A program made the position numbers and the translations under genes. A DNA stretch of 45,873 nt, taken from assembly GCA_002392655.1 (NCBI GenBank), contig DGHK01000063.1, positions 13,669 to 59,541 on the forward strand, in the 5' to 3' direction. Under the pieces are notes generated by a model. That model ran no database searches and was not told the DNA's origin. It worked only from the letters and a program-made list of their open reading frames with translations. The DNA comes from Lachnospiraceae bacterium UBA3850. Its GTDB lineage: Bacteria; Bacillota; Clostridia; Lachnospirales; Lachnospiraceae. This document shows, in pieces, positions 32,726 to 41,669 of the stretch (position 1 is its first letter; every line of letters begins with the position of its first letter).

Positions 32726-34108
32726 ATGCCAAATATGAGAATGGATAAGAATCCTATGCCTTCACAGGATCCAAATGTAAGAAATAAAAATTTTGAAGAG
32801 GTTGCTCTTGGTTATACAGAGGAGCAGGCTATAGATGAGGCAGAGCGTTGTCTCAATTGTAAGAATCATCCTTGTATGGATGGATGTCCTGTACAGATAG
32901 CTATCCCTGAGTTTATTCAGAAGATAGTTGAGAAGGATTTCGAGGGAGCATATCAGGTTATCAACCGCTCCAGCTCACTTCCTGCTGTATGTGGTCGTGT
33001 TTGCCCACAGGAGAGACAGTGTGAGTCCAAATGTGTAAGAGGAATCAAGGGAGAGGCAGTCGGAATCGGACGTCTCGAGAGATTCGTTGCAGACTGGCAC
33101 AACAAAAATGTTACGGCAGCGCCTGAGAAGCCACAGCCAAATGGTCACAAATGTGCCGTTATCGGATGCGGACCTTCCGGTCTTGCATGTGCATCAGACC
33201 TGGCCAAGAAGGGCTATGATGTAACTATCTACGAAGCACTTCATACTCCGGGCGGAGTACTTGCTTATGGTATTCCTGAGTTCCGTCTTCCAAAGGCTAT
33301 CGTTCAGAAGGAAGTAGATGGTCTTAAGGCTCTCGGAGTTAAGATAGAGACCAATGTCGTTATCGGAAAATCAATAACTATAGATGAACTGTTTGACGAG
33401 TTCGGATATGAAGCTGTATTTATCGGTTCAGGAGCAGGTCTCCCTAGATTTATGAACATCCCGGGAGAGAATCTGAACGGAGTTTATTCAGCAAATGAGT
33501 TCCTTACCAGAATCAATCTGATGAAGGCCTTCAAGGAGGGCTCATCAACACCGATCGAGAGACCTAAGAAGGCGGTAATTGTCGGTGGCGGTAATGTTGC
33601 AATGGATGCAGCACGTAGTGCAAAGCGTCTCGGCGCAGATGTTACTATAGTATACAGACGTTCTATGGAAGAGCTTCCTGCAAGAAAGGAAGAGGTGGAA
33701 CATGCTATAGAAGAAGGAATTGTCTTCAAGCTCCTCAATAATCCTATAGAGGTAGTTGGAGAAGATGGAAGAGTAAAGAGTATACGTTGTCAGGAGATGG
33801 AGCTTTCAGAGCCGGATGCTTCAGGTCGTAGAAGTCCTGTTCCGGTAGAGGGCAAGATCAATGAGATAGAAGCAGACTGCTTCATCGTATCCATAGGAAC
33901 ATCTCCGAATCCGCTTATCAAGAATACAACTGACGGTCTGGATGCTAATAACAGAGGCTGTCTGGTTGCAGATGATAATGGTGCAACCTCCAGAGACGGA
34001 GTGTTTGCCGGTGGTGATGCAGTAACAGGTGCAGCTACGGTTATCCTTGCTATGGGTGCCGGAAAGAAAGCGGCTGCAGCTATGGATGAGTATATTCAGA
34101 ATAAATAA
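32726..34108 (+). CDS. nfnB: NfnB-type subunit / NADPH-dependent glutamate synthase small-chain family
   Basis: The 460-residue protein belongs to the GltD-like flavoprotein family. The N-terminal part has two Cys clusters for [4Fe-4S] centres (RCLNCKNHPCMDGCPV at about residues 38-53, and VCGRVCPQERQCESKCVRG at about 89-107). Then come a FAD motif (VIGCGPSGLACASDLAKKGY), an NADPH motif (VGGGNVAMDAARSAKRLG) and the closing GGDAVTGAATVILAMGAGKKAA. Its pairing with the NfnA-type gene three bases upstream favours the Nfn transhydrogenase over glutamate synthase; no large glutamate synthase subunit is present. The ribosome site AAGGAGGT lies inside the end of nfnA, suggesting coupling. Confidence 0.88.
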   Translation: MPNMRMDKNPMPSQDPNVRNKNFEEVALGYTEEQAIDEAERCLNCKNHPCMDGCPVQIAIPEFIQKIVEKDFEGAYQVINRSSSLPAVCGRVCPQERQCESKCVRGIKGEAVGIGRLERFVADWHNKNVTAAPEKPQPNGHKCAVIGCGPSGLACASDLAKKGYDVTIYEALHTPGGVLAYGIPEFRLPKAIVQKEVDGLKALGVKIETNVVIGKSITIDELFDEFGYEAVFIGSGAGLPRFMNIPGENLNGVYSANEFLTRINLMKAFKEGSSTPIERPKKAVIVGGGNVAMDAARSAKRLGADVTIVYRRSMEELPARKEEVEHAIEEGIVFKLLNNPIEVVGEDGRVKSIRCQEMELSEPDASGRRSPVPVEGKINEIEADCFIVSIGTSPNPLIKNTTDGLDANNRGCLVADDNGATSRDGVFAGGDAVTGAATVILAMGAGKKAAAAMDEYIQNK

Positions 34109-34135
34109 TAAAGCCTATGGCTTTTGGGAACAAAT

Positions 34136-35719
34136 ATGAGTGAGGCGAAGAACAGTGCTCAGGCTGGAGTTATGAAGGCCGCGGGCATACTGGTAATTGC
34201 AAACTTCCTTTCGAGTATACTTGGTTATGTAAGGGATATTATAATGTCATCCGTATTCGATATGAGTTCGACTACGGATGCTTATAATGCAGCATTTACT
34301 ATTCCTGATCTCATATATACTGTTCTTGTTGGTGGCGGTATATCCGCTGCCTTTATTCCGGTATTCAGCGGATATCTGGCCAGAAAGAAGTACGAGGATG
34401 GTTATAGAATGGCAAGTACTATACTTAATATAGTTGCCATTGTAGCAGCCATCTTTTGTATTTTCGGAGAGATATTTACTCCGCAGCTGCTTCCGCTGGT
34501 AGTTAACTTCAAAAGCTGGTCGCCGGAGGCTGTCGCACTTACGATTAAACTGACCCGTATTATGTTCTTCCAGTGTTTCTTTATGTGTCTCACTGGAATC
34601 TGTATGGGTATACTACAGTCATATAAGGACTTTGCACCGCCATCTATAGGTTCTGTTCTTTATAACATTACTATAATAGGTGTGGGTGTTCTCCTTCTTA
34701 CACTGGGTACGGGAATAGCCGGATTCTCAATTGGTGTTGTAACCGGTTCCATCGTGAATCTGATGGTACAGGTATTCCCTATTCAGAAGCATGGTTTCCG
34801 GTATAAGCGGATAATCGATATGGATCATGAAGGAGTTAAACAGTTCTTCAAGCTATTTGGACCTGTGCTTATCGGAATTGCTGTAACGCAGATAAATCTG
34901 GTAGTAAACAGGCGATTTGCATCCTCTCAGGGAGAGGGTATACTGTCAAATATCATTCAGGCACAGAGAATCATGCAGCTCCCTATCAATATATTTGCTT
35001 ATGCGATCGCTATGTCGATATTCCCAACGATGGTAGAACACTTTGCAAATGGAAATATTGACAGTTATAAGAGTGATCTTTCGGTAGGTATAAGAAATGT
35101 AGCCTTTGTTATTCTTCCTTGTGCAGTGGGAATCATAGCAATCAGGATTCCACTTATCAGGGCAATCTATCTGCAGGGTAACTTCTCTCCGAAGAATGTT
35201 CCGGTGCTTGCAACACTGCTTGCACTTTACTGCATAGGAATGATAGGTTATTCGGTACGTCAGGTGCTGCTTCAGGGCTTCTATGCCGTTAAGGAGACGA
35301 AGACACCGGTCACCATCAATATATTTATCCTATGCCTGAATATGGTGTTAACCGCTGTTTTTGTAAAGCTTTGGGGAGCGAACGGAATTGCTATTGCATA
35401 TTCATTTGCAGGACTCGCCAGTGCATTTTTACAGACTTTCTTCTTAAAGAAGAGGGTTGGAAGCATAAGAAAGCAAGAGATAAAAGAGTCTCTTTCCAAA
35501 TGTGCCATAAGCTGTGCAGTAATGTTTGTAGTTCTGACAGCAGGAATTATCATATATGAGCACTACTTATCCGTGGAATCTAAGATGTCCCAGCTGATGG
35601 AGGTCTGCGTCCTGTTCGGAATCGGAGTTTTGACATATGTGATAATGGCGCTTGCACTTAAGATGCAGGAGCTTACAAGTATTATATCTGTAATTAAACG
35701 TAAGATTTTCAGGAGATAA
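34136..35719 (+). CDS. murJ: Lipid II flippase MurJ (MviN family)
   Basis: MurJ moves lipid II across the membrane for peptidoglycan synthesis. The roughly 527-residue protein has about 14 membrane segments. Family blocks are visible: FLSSILGYVRDIIMSSVFD (N-terminal Arg-Asp), TDAYNAAFTIPD, GGGISAAFIPVFSGYL, and IFAYAIAMSIFPTMVEHFA. The ATG at 34136 has GGGAA five bases upstream; TTG at 34124 is the alternative. It follows nfnB by 27 bases and precedes the DUF815 gene by three bases. Confidence 0.92.
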   Translation: MSEAKNSAQAGVMKAAGILVIANFLSSILGYVRDIIMSSVFDMSSTTDAYNAAFTIPDLIYTVLVGGGISAAFIPVFSGYLARKKYEDGYRMASTILNIVAIVAAIFCIFGEIFTPQLLPLVVNFKSWSPEAVALTIKLTRIMFFQCFFMCLTGICMGILQSYKDFAPPSIGSVLYNITIIGVGVLLLTLGTGIAGFSIGVVTGSIVNLMVQVFPIQKHGFRYKRIIDMDHEGVKQFFKLFGPVLIGIAVTQINLVVNRRFASSQGEGILSNIIQAQRIMQLPINIFAYAIAMSIFPTMVEHFANGNIDSYKSDLSVGIRNVAFVILPCAVGIIAIRIPLIRAIYLQGNFSPKNVPVLATLLALYCIGMIGYSVRQVLLQGFYAVKETKTPVTINIFILCLNMVLTAVFVKLWGANGIAIAYSFAGLASAFLQTFFLKKRVGSIRKQEIKESLSKCAISCAVMFVVLTAGIIIYEHYLSVESKMSQLMEVCVLFGIGVLTYVIMALALKMQELTSIISVIKRKIFRR

Positions 35720-35722
35720 GTT

Positions 35723-37066
35723 ATGTATAAAGAATTACCGGGTCTTGTAATGTTCAGTAATCTAGGCGAAGACAGTATAATTGAAAAACTGAGTCAGATC
35801 ATCAAAGAGTTTGATGGCGGAGACTATGATAAGAGAGCGCTTATAGGGCGGATAAATAAAGAGATACATAAATTGCTGGAGATTGGAACCGATTATGGGT
35901 TCGACAAAAATCTGTGGCATGATTATATAGCCTATGTGATAGCAACGAACGAGAATCCATTTTCTCTTACTTTTGAGAGAACTCCGGATACTGATGGAAG
36001 TGTCAGTAAGTTTGTTCTGGAGGATATGAGGATTTTTAATCATCTGTTTAATTATGATTTTAATCGCATAGAAAAAAGTCTTGGTATCAGCTGCTTCTCA
36101 ACTATTACAAATTATACATCAATCCATAAGAGGAATCAGCTCTTCAATTCCAGCGTTTCAGAGAAGGTCAGATGGCTAAGTGATGAGATAGAGTCAGGAC
36201 TCAGAAAGGCTGAAGAAGAATACGGAGCAGAGGCAGGTGTCGAGAAGGATGATGCAGGAGCTAAGCTGACGATGGATACGGTTGTAAGCTTCTACAGAAC
36301 CTATGGAGTCGGAATGTTTGGACTGAATACAGCCTTCAGACTTGCGGAGGATGAGTCAGAGGTAAGCTTCAATCCAATCAATAATACCGAGAAGGTTATG
36401 CTGGATGACCTGGTGGGTTATGAGATACAGAAGAAGAGGCTCAGAGAAAACACGGAGGCATTTCTTTTAGGAAAGCCTGCGAATAATGTGCTTCTTTTCG
36501 GAGATGCGGGAACCGGAAAGTCCACAAGCATCAAGGCGCTTATCAATGAATACCAGGACAGAGGTCTTCGTATGATAGAGCTTTATAAGCATCAGATGGG
36601 AAGCCTCTCGAAGATCATATCATCTGTGAAATACAGAAATTATCGATTTATTATATATATGGACGATCTCTCATTTGAAGAAAATGAGACTGAGTATAAA
36701 TACCTGAAGGCGGTTATTGAGGGCGGTCTCGAAACAAGGCCTGATAATGTTCTCATATATGCAACCTCCAACAGGCGAAATATCATCAGAGAATCCTGGA
36801 ATGATATCAAGGATGTTGAATTGGATAAGCACCGCTCTGATACCATACAGGAGAAGCTGTCACTTGTAAGCAGATTCGGAGTGGCTATCCCTTATATGAG
36901 ACCCAACAAGAAGGAGTATGAGGCAATCGTTTCCGGACTTGCGAGCCGTACTGAGGGACTTAACCTGAGTGTTGAGGAGCTTCTGGACGCAGCCAATAAA
37001 TGGAGCGTAAGTCATGGTGGTATGTCCGGACGTGCTGCTAAACAGCTGCTCGACAGCCTCAGCTGA
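35723..37066 (+). CDS. DUF815-family AAA+ ATPase
   Basis: The 447-residue protein has a C-terminal ATPase domain of the DUF815 family. It shows Walker A FGDAGTGKSTSIKAL (about residues 257-271), a Walker B-like IIYMDDLSF (about 310-318), the sensor YATSNRRNI, and a winged tail with RTEGLNLS. The N-terminal 220 residues are helical and specific to the family. No biochemical role is established. It starts three bases after murJ, its AGGAG site lies in the end of that gene, and nth follows after 18 bases, so it is part of the murJ-nth operon. Confidence 0.88.
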   Translation: MYKELPGLVMFSNLGEDSIIEKLSQIIKEFDGGDYDKRALIGRINKEIHKLLEIGTDYGFDKNLWHDYIAYVIATNENPFSLTFERTPDTDGSVSKFVLEDMRIFNHLFNYDFNRIEKSLGISCFSTITNYTSIHKRNQLFNSSVSEKVRWLSDEIESGLRKAEEEYGAEAGVEKDDAGAKLTMDTVVSFYRTYGVGMFGLNTAFRLAEDESEVSFNPINNTEKVMLDDLVGYEIQKKRLRENTEAFLLGKPANNVLLFGDAGTGKSTSIKALINEYQDRGLRMIELYKHQMGSLSKIISSVKYRNYRFIIYMDDLSFEENETEYKYLKAVIEGGLETRPDNVLIYATSNRRNIIRESWNDIKDVELDKHRSDTIQEKLSLVSRFGVAIPYMRPNKKEYEAIVSGLASRTEGLNLSVEELLDAANKWSVSHGGMSGRAAKQLLDSLS

Positions 37067-37084
37067 TATAAAATGGTGGAATAA

Positions 37085-37732
37085 ATGACGAAGAAACAAT
37101 TAGCCGTGGAAGTTTGCAAGATATTAAACAAAGAGTATGGCACTGATCTTAGGTGTTATCTGCAGTATGATGAGAGCAAGCCCTGGCAGCTGCTTTTTGC
37201 AACTATCCTTTCAGCACAGTGTACAGACGACAGAGTAAATATGGTAACAAAGGATCTGTTCGTAAAGTATCCGGAGCTTGAAGACTTCGCTAACGCTGAT
37301 GTAAAGGAGCTGGAAAGAGATATCTATTCTATAGGATTTTACAGAAACAAGGCCAAGAATATAATCGCTTGTGCGGACACACTTCTTCGTGATTTTAATG
37401 GTGAGCTTCCTTCAGATATAGATGATCTGACGAGTCTTCCGGGAGTGGGAAGGAAGACAGCAAATGTAGTAAGAGGTCATGTATTTAACATAGATTCCAT
37501 AGTTGTGGATACTCATGTGAAGCGGGTTTCCAAGCTGCTTGGACTGACGAAGGAGACTGATCCTACAAAAGTTGAAGTAGATTTGATGAAAACACTTCCA
37601 AAAAACCAATGGATATTGTATAATCTTCAATCAATAGCACACGGAAGAAAAATCTGTGTATCGGGAAGACCCCGTTGCAGTGAGTGCTGTCTTGGAGATG
37701 TATGTAAAGGAAAAAAGGAGATAAAGAAATGA
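37085..37732 (+). CDS. nth: Endonuclease III
   Basis: Nth is a base-excision repair DNA glycosylase and AP lyase for oxidised pyrimidines. The 215-residue protein has the helix-hairpin-helix LPGVGRKTANVV with catalytic K124, the catalytic D142 in VDTHVKR, and a C-terminal [4Fe-4S] loop in the pattern C-x6-C-x2-C-x5-C (CVSGRPRCSECCLGDVC). The length is normal. Its stop codon overlaps the start of a 36-residue membrane peptide (ATGA). Confidence 0.96.
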   Translation: MTKKQLAVEVCKILNKEYGTDLRCYLQYDESKPWQLLFATILSAQCTDDRVNMVTKDLFVKYPELEDFANADVKELERDIYSIGFYRNKAKNIIACADTLLRDFNGELPSDIDDLTSLPGVGRKTANVVRGHVFNIDSIVVDTHVKRVSKLLGLTKETDPTKVEVDLMKTLPKNQWILYNLQSIAHGRKICVSGRPRCSECCLGDVCKGKKEIKK

Positions 37733-37839
37733 TAGACTTCAGTAAGAAGAGAAAAAAAACAGTCAGAGTCGTTGCTATCATTATATGTTTACTTATAGTA
37801 TTCGGAATGGTGATAGGTCTTCTTGCGTCGGCATTTTAA
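37729..37839 (+). CDS. 36-residue single-span membrane peptide coupled to nth
   Basis: The reading frame starts at the ATGA overlap with the nth stop codon. AAAGGAG (37714-37720) stands eight bases ahead, so translation is very plausible. The peptide has a basic N-terminus (MIDFSKKRKKTVRV) and one hydrophobic helix (VAIIICLLIVFGMVIGLLAS). It should insert with its basic end in the cytoplasm. It is similar in form to small Firmicutes membrane peptides such as the stressosome-linked Prli42, or the DUF4044 type, but I cannot claim homology. Confidence 0.65.
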   Translation: MIDFSKKRKKTVRVVAIIICLLIVFGMVIGLLASAF

Positions 37840-37901
37840 CCCTGTCAAAGTATGCCGTTGAGATATGTTTTTGATTGTCATCGAATAAAGAGGAAAGAAT
37901 A

Positions 37902-39539
37902 ATGAAAAAGAGATTTTTTGGAAAAATGCTCGCAACGCTGATGGCAGCATCTCTTGTAGTGATCCCCCAGTCATTTACCGTAAACGCAGATACGGCTACA
38001 GGAACAGATGCAATCGCAGCGGTAATGAGTGATGTGAAAATGAGAGATAACATCACTATCAAGGGCAAGGATGTAAGCGGTCTTACTTATCATGAGGCGC
38101 TTGAGGCTCTTGGTGGCGATGAGTATATCGGACAGGCCAACGTAGAGTTTTCCAGTGAATACGGAAACTTCAAGGCTACTCTTTCTGAGCTCGGATTAAC
38201 CGACAATACGGAGGAGATAGTTAAGGAGGCTCTGCAGTACGGAAACTCAGGAAATGTGCTTAAGAGATATAAAGATATAAAGCAGCTGGACTCAGAGCCA
38301 CTTAGCTTCGATATCGAAAGAGGTGTTGATGAAGACCTTGTTGATGATGTCATTTTCAGCAACATTGGAAGTGTCCTTGATGGACTAAATGAGTATTCTC
38401 TTGAGAAGCACGAGGATGGTTCTGTAAATGTAAAGGTTGAAGGCCAGACTGTTGGTGTTGATGTAGCAGCAACAAAGGCACTTATTGAGGATTATATCAG
38501 TTCACCTGATTATATAGGCGGAACAGTTCCTATAGATATCGTGATGACTGATTCATCTGATAACCAGACCATGCAGCAGGTAGCCAGAGTAAAGGATCTT
38601 CTCGGAACATATACTACAAACTATGGAAGTAGTAGTGCTTCAAGAAAAACAAATGTTCAAAGGGCTGCTTCACTTGTAAACGGTCATCTGCTCTTCCCGG
38701 GTGAGATGATATCAGTTTATAACACTATCGCACCGATAGAGGTTAGTAATGGTTATGAGATGGCACATGCATATGTCGGAACAGAGGTTGTCGACAGTGC
38801 AGGTGGTGGTGTGTGCCAGGTGGCAACCACACTTTATAACGCAGCGATAAGAGCTGAGATAGAAATAGTACAAAGAGATTGTCATAGTCTTCGAGTATCC
38901 TACGTTCCAATATCTGCTGATGCAGCTATTGCAGGTGGTGTACTTGATCTTAAGCTCAGAAACAATCTGGATGCCCCTATTTATATAGAGGCCCTTTATG
39001 ATGGTGCAAATCTGAGCTTCAATATATATGGTGAAGAATATAGAGAACCGGGAAGGACTATAGAGTTTGAGTCTGTTCAGACAGGTGTTATTGAACCATC
39101 TAGTGATCCTATCTATACAGAGGATAAATCTCTGCCACCGGGAACCGAGGAAGTTACTGCAGGAGCTGTAACGGGTTATACAGGCGAGTTATGGAAGCAT
39201 ATTTATAAGGATGGAGTGAAGGTTGATTCTGTTCTTGTGAATAAGAGCAAGTATCAGGCGTCACCCGCAAAGATATCTATTAACTCAGATCCGGGTGGAG
39301 AAGAAACTGCCGGTGATGAGGATGATAATACCGATCCGAATGCAAATCCGGAAGGAACCGATCCGAACCAGCAACAGGGACAGGATCCGAATCAGCAGCA
39401 GGGACAAGACCCGAACCAGCAGCAGGGAGGACAGGACCCGAACCAGCAGCAGGGACAGGATCCGAATCAACAGCAGACACCACCTGAACAGCAGCAGACT
39501 CCGGAGCAACAACCGACCCCTGAAGGCCAGGGAGAATAA
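37902..39539 (+). CDS. Secreted VanW-domain protein with glutamine-rich repeat tail
   Basis: The 545-residue protein has a signal peptide (RFFGKMLATLMAASLVVIPQ, to about residue 30). PG_binding_4-type domains occupy about residues 45-225. A VanW domain follows (FPGEMISVYNTIAP, then GGGVCQVATTLYNAA and RDCHSLRVSYVP) and a G5-like strand region (DGVKVDSVLVNKSKYQ). The last 75 residues repeat DPNQQQGQ four to five times and end in PEQQQTP-type runs. VanW proteins occur in glycopeptide resistance clusters and elsewhere; their activity is unknown. GAGGAAAG sits before the ATG at 37902, so the upstream Met at 37875 is unlikely. A terminator follows. Confidence 0.88.
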   Translation: MKKRFFGKMLATLMAASLVVIPQSFTVNADTATGTDAIAAVMSDVKMRDNITIKGKDVSGLTYHEALEALGGDEYIGQANVEFSSEYGNFKATLSELGLTDNTEEIVKEALQYGNSGNVLKRYKDIKQLDSEPLSFDIERGVDEDLVDDVIFSNIGSVLDGLNEYSLEKHEDGSVNVKVEGQTVGVDVAATKALIEDYISSPDYIGGTVPIDIVMTDSSDNQTMQQVARVKDLLGTYTTNYGSSSASRKTNVQRAASLVNGHLLFPGEMISVYNTIAPIEVSNGYEMAHAYVGTEVVDSAGGGVCQVATTLYNAAIRAEIEIVQRDCHSLRVSYVPISADAAIAGGVLDLKLRNNLDAPIYIEALYDGANLSFNIYGEEYREPGRTIEFESVQTGVIEPSSDPIYTEDKSLPPGTEEVTAGAVTGYTGELWKHIYKDGVKVDSVLVNKSKYQASPAKISINSDPGGEETAGDEDDNTDPNANPEGTDPNQQQGQDPNQQQGQDPNQQQGGQDPNQQQGQDPNQQQTPPEQQQTPEQQPTPEGQGE

Positions 39540-39571
39540 ACACCATAAATATTTGAATGGTAAGAGATCAG

Positions 39572-39606
39572 CCGGCTATGTCACAAGATATAGCCGGTTT
39601 TGTTTT
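39572..39606 (+). terminator. Intrinsic terminator after the VanW gene
   Basis: CCGGCTAT (39572-39579) pairs with ATAGCCGG (39590-39597), followed by TTTTGTTTT. Confidence 0.8.
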
Positions 39607-39634
39607 ATAAATTCAGTATGGGAGAATATCCAGA

Positions 39635-41641
39635 ATGAACAGGCGTTGTTTAAATTGCATGAAAATGTTTATGATTCCGGAAGGCTACGAGGCGGACGAC
39701 AATTGTTGTCCATACTGTGGCTTTATTGAAAATACCCTTCCTCAAAACATTTCATATCTGAGAACAGGTGTTGTACTTAAGGACAGATATGTTATAGGTA
39801 CAGTTATTGGAGCGGGTGGTTTTGGAATTACCTACAAGGCGTGGGATAACACCCTGGATACTGTAGTTGCGATAAAGGAGTTTTTTCCACAGGGTATAGT
39901 TCTTCGTGATAATACAACTTCAAAGACAAATACGGTTTCAGTTTATAACGTAAGAGATGACAGCTATGAACATGGGAAAGAACGTTTTCTTAAAGAGGCC
40001 AGAAGTCTGGCAAAGTTCAATTCACATCCGGGAACAGTTGTTATCTATGATTTCTTTGAAGAGAATGAGACTGCTTATATAGTTATGGAGTACCTCGATG
40101 GATGTAACATGAGGGAATATATGGTGGCAACTAATAGCCTGCCTACTATGGAAATGCTCCGCAAAATGATAGATACCGTATGTGATGTTCTTGTTCAGGT
40201 ACATTCAGTAGGACTTATCCACAGAGATATAAGCCCTGACAACATCTTCATGTGTTTAAATGGAACCTTCAAGCTAATTGATTTTGGTTCAGTAAAGCAG
40301 GGAATGTCTGACAGTAATCTGTCATCTACAGTTATACTTAAGCATGGCTATGCTCCGATAGAACAGTATACTAAGTCTGGAAAGGTTGGTCCTTGGACAG
40401 ATATATATGCTCTCGCAGCAACTATATATATGCTGAGTACAGGTGTAATGCCTCAGGAATCAGTAGAACGAATGTCAGAGGATGAGATAGAGGATATATG
40501 CAAGTTAAATAGTGCTGTTCCGAGGAGCTTTGGAAACGCAGTTATGAAGGCGCTCTCTGTACAGATAAAGGACAGGTATCAGAGTGTTGAAGATTTCAGA
40601 TGTGACATATTTGGTGCTGAAGTGGCAAAGAAGTCTGAAGAGATAAAAGCGCCTGAAGCTAAAAAAGAGCGTGAAGAGATAAAAGCACCTGAAGCTGAAA
40701 AAGGGCGTGAAGAGATAAAAGCGCCTGAAGCTGAAAAAGGGCGTGAAGAGATAAAAGCGCCTGAAGCTAAAAAAGAGCGCGAAGAGACAAAAGCGCCTGA
40801 GGTATCAAGGAAGTTTGATTGGAATGTTCAAGATGAGAAACATGAGTCATTTATAAGCAGACATAAATACTTGATCATAATTGCAGTTGTATTGATTATC
40901 TTCATCTGGGCAATTGTAGATGTACTCAGTTTAAATGAATATAGAGATGAATCTCAAAATGCAGTAACCACAGAGGCTACAACACAAAAAACAGAAGCTG
41001 CAACAAGTGCAGTAAATAATGAAAGCAGTGCTGAAAAGGTTTTCTTTGGCAGATACTGGTATGATGATACTAACGGAGATGGTAAATATAATAAGAACGA
41101 CAGCAAGAAGCTGATCGAGTGGAGAGTTTTAAAGAAATACAATGATGGCACAGCCATGGTTATCTCAGATAAAATACTTGATGGCAAAGAATATAATGAA
41201 TCGGGTGAAGAAGCTACATGGAAGGATAGTAATATCAGAAGATGGCTTAATAGTGATTTCTATTATGATGCGTTCTCTAGTGATGAGGTTATTGCAATAA
41301 AGCAAAGATACATACGTAACGAAGATTCAGATACAAAAAATAATGTATTTTTACTATCTTCGGATGAGGCTAAAAGTGCAGAATTCGGATTTAGTGAAAC
41401 GTCAGGAAACAGTAGCAGTCAGAGGACAGCTATGGCTACACCTTATGCTGCTCATCAAGCTTTGGGAGGTGGAGAACATAATGAGGATTGGTGGCTTAGA
41501 TCTGTAAATGATAGTAACAAGACTGCCGAAATAGTTACAGATGAGGGAGGAATTGGTAGTTTTCCAAAAAATGTAGTTTTAGGCGTCCGCCCTGTCATTT
41601 TTCTGGATCTTAATTCAGAATATGTTAAAAAATCTGAATAA
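39635..41641 (+). CDS. Zinc-ribbon Ser/Thr protein kinase with repeat linker, membrane span and DUF6273-like outer domain
   Basis: The 668-residue protein starts with a zinc-ribbon-like region (CLNCMKMF...CCPYCG, residues 4-29). A complete Hanks-type kinase domain follows (about 48-325): glycine loop GAGGFGITYKAWD, lysine K81 (VAIKEFF), HRD at 196-198 (HRDISPDNIF) and DFG at 216-218. The His-Arg-Asp-Ile-Ser-Pro form is typical of bacterial kinases of this type. Next come four to five copies of a 12-residue charged repeat (EEIKAPEAKKER, about 335-390), a membrane helix (about 412-432), a Thr/Glu linker, and a C-terminal extracellular domain of DUF6273 type (WRVLKKYNDGTAMVISDKIL; DWWLRS; GVRPVIFL). 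It should sense a wall or external signal and phosphorylate cytoplasmic targets. Confidence 0.9.
   Translation: MNRRCLNCMKMFMIPEGYEADDNCCPYCGFIENTLPQNISYLRTGVVLKDRYVIGTVIGAGGFGITYKAWDNTLDTVVAIKEFFPQGIVLRDNTTSKTNTVSVYNVRDDSYEHGKERFLKEARSLAKFNSHPGTVVIYDFFEENETAYIVMEYLDGCNMREYMVATNSLPTMEMLRKMIDTVCDVLVQVHSVGLIHRDISPDNIFMCLNGTFKLIDFGSVKQGMSDSNLSSTVILKHGYAPIEQYTKSGKVGPWTDIYALAATIYMLSTGVMPQESVERMSEDEIEDICKLNSAVPRSFGNAVMKALSVQIKDRYQSVEDFRCDIFGAEVAKKSEEIKAPEAKKEREEIKAPEAEKGREEIKAPEAEKGREEIKAPEAKKEREETKAPEVSRKFDWNVQDEKHESFISRHKYLIIIAVVLIIFIWAIVDVLSLNEYRDESQNAVTTEATTQKTEAATSAVNNESSAEKVFFGRYWYDDTNGDGKYNKNDSKKLIEWRVLKKYNDGTAMVISDKILDGKEYNESGEEATWKDSNIRRWLNSDFYYDAFSSDEVIAIKQRYIRNEDSDTKNNVFLLSSDEAKSAEFGFSETSGNSSSQRTAMATPYAAHQALGGGEHNEDWWLRSVNDSNKTAEIVTDEGGIGSFPKNVVLGVRPVIFLDLNSEYVKKSE
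40637..40803 (+). repeat. 36-base tandem repeat inside the kinase gene
   Basis: Four full units start at 40637, 40673, 40709 and 40745, and a partial fifth at 40781. They differ at a few positions (GCTAAAAAAGAGCG versus GCTGAAAAAGGGCG). The period keeps the reading frame, and copy number would set the length of the linker between kinase and membrane. Confidence 0.9.
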
Positions 41642-41669
41642 TAGACTATAGACTATAATGGAGTAAGCT

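Noticed and set aside
32726..34108. Glutamate synthase small subunit acting in ammonia assimilation
   Set aside because: No large glutamate synthase subunit is present, and the coupling to an NfnA-type gene fits the transhydrogenase better, though the family overlap leaves some doubt.
39280..39546. Minus-strand frames opposite the end of the VanW gene
   Set aside because: They arise from the repetitive glutamine codons and are not independent genes.
40637..40803. CRISPR-like array
   Set aside because: The 36-base units are directly adjacent, in frame and translate to a charged kinase linker.
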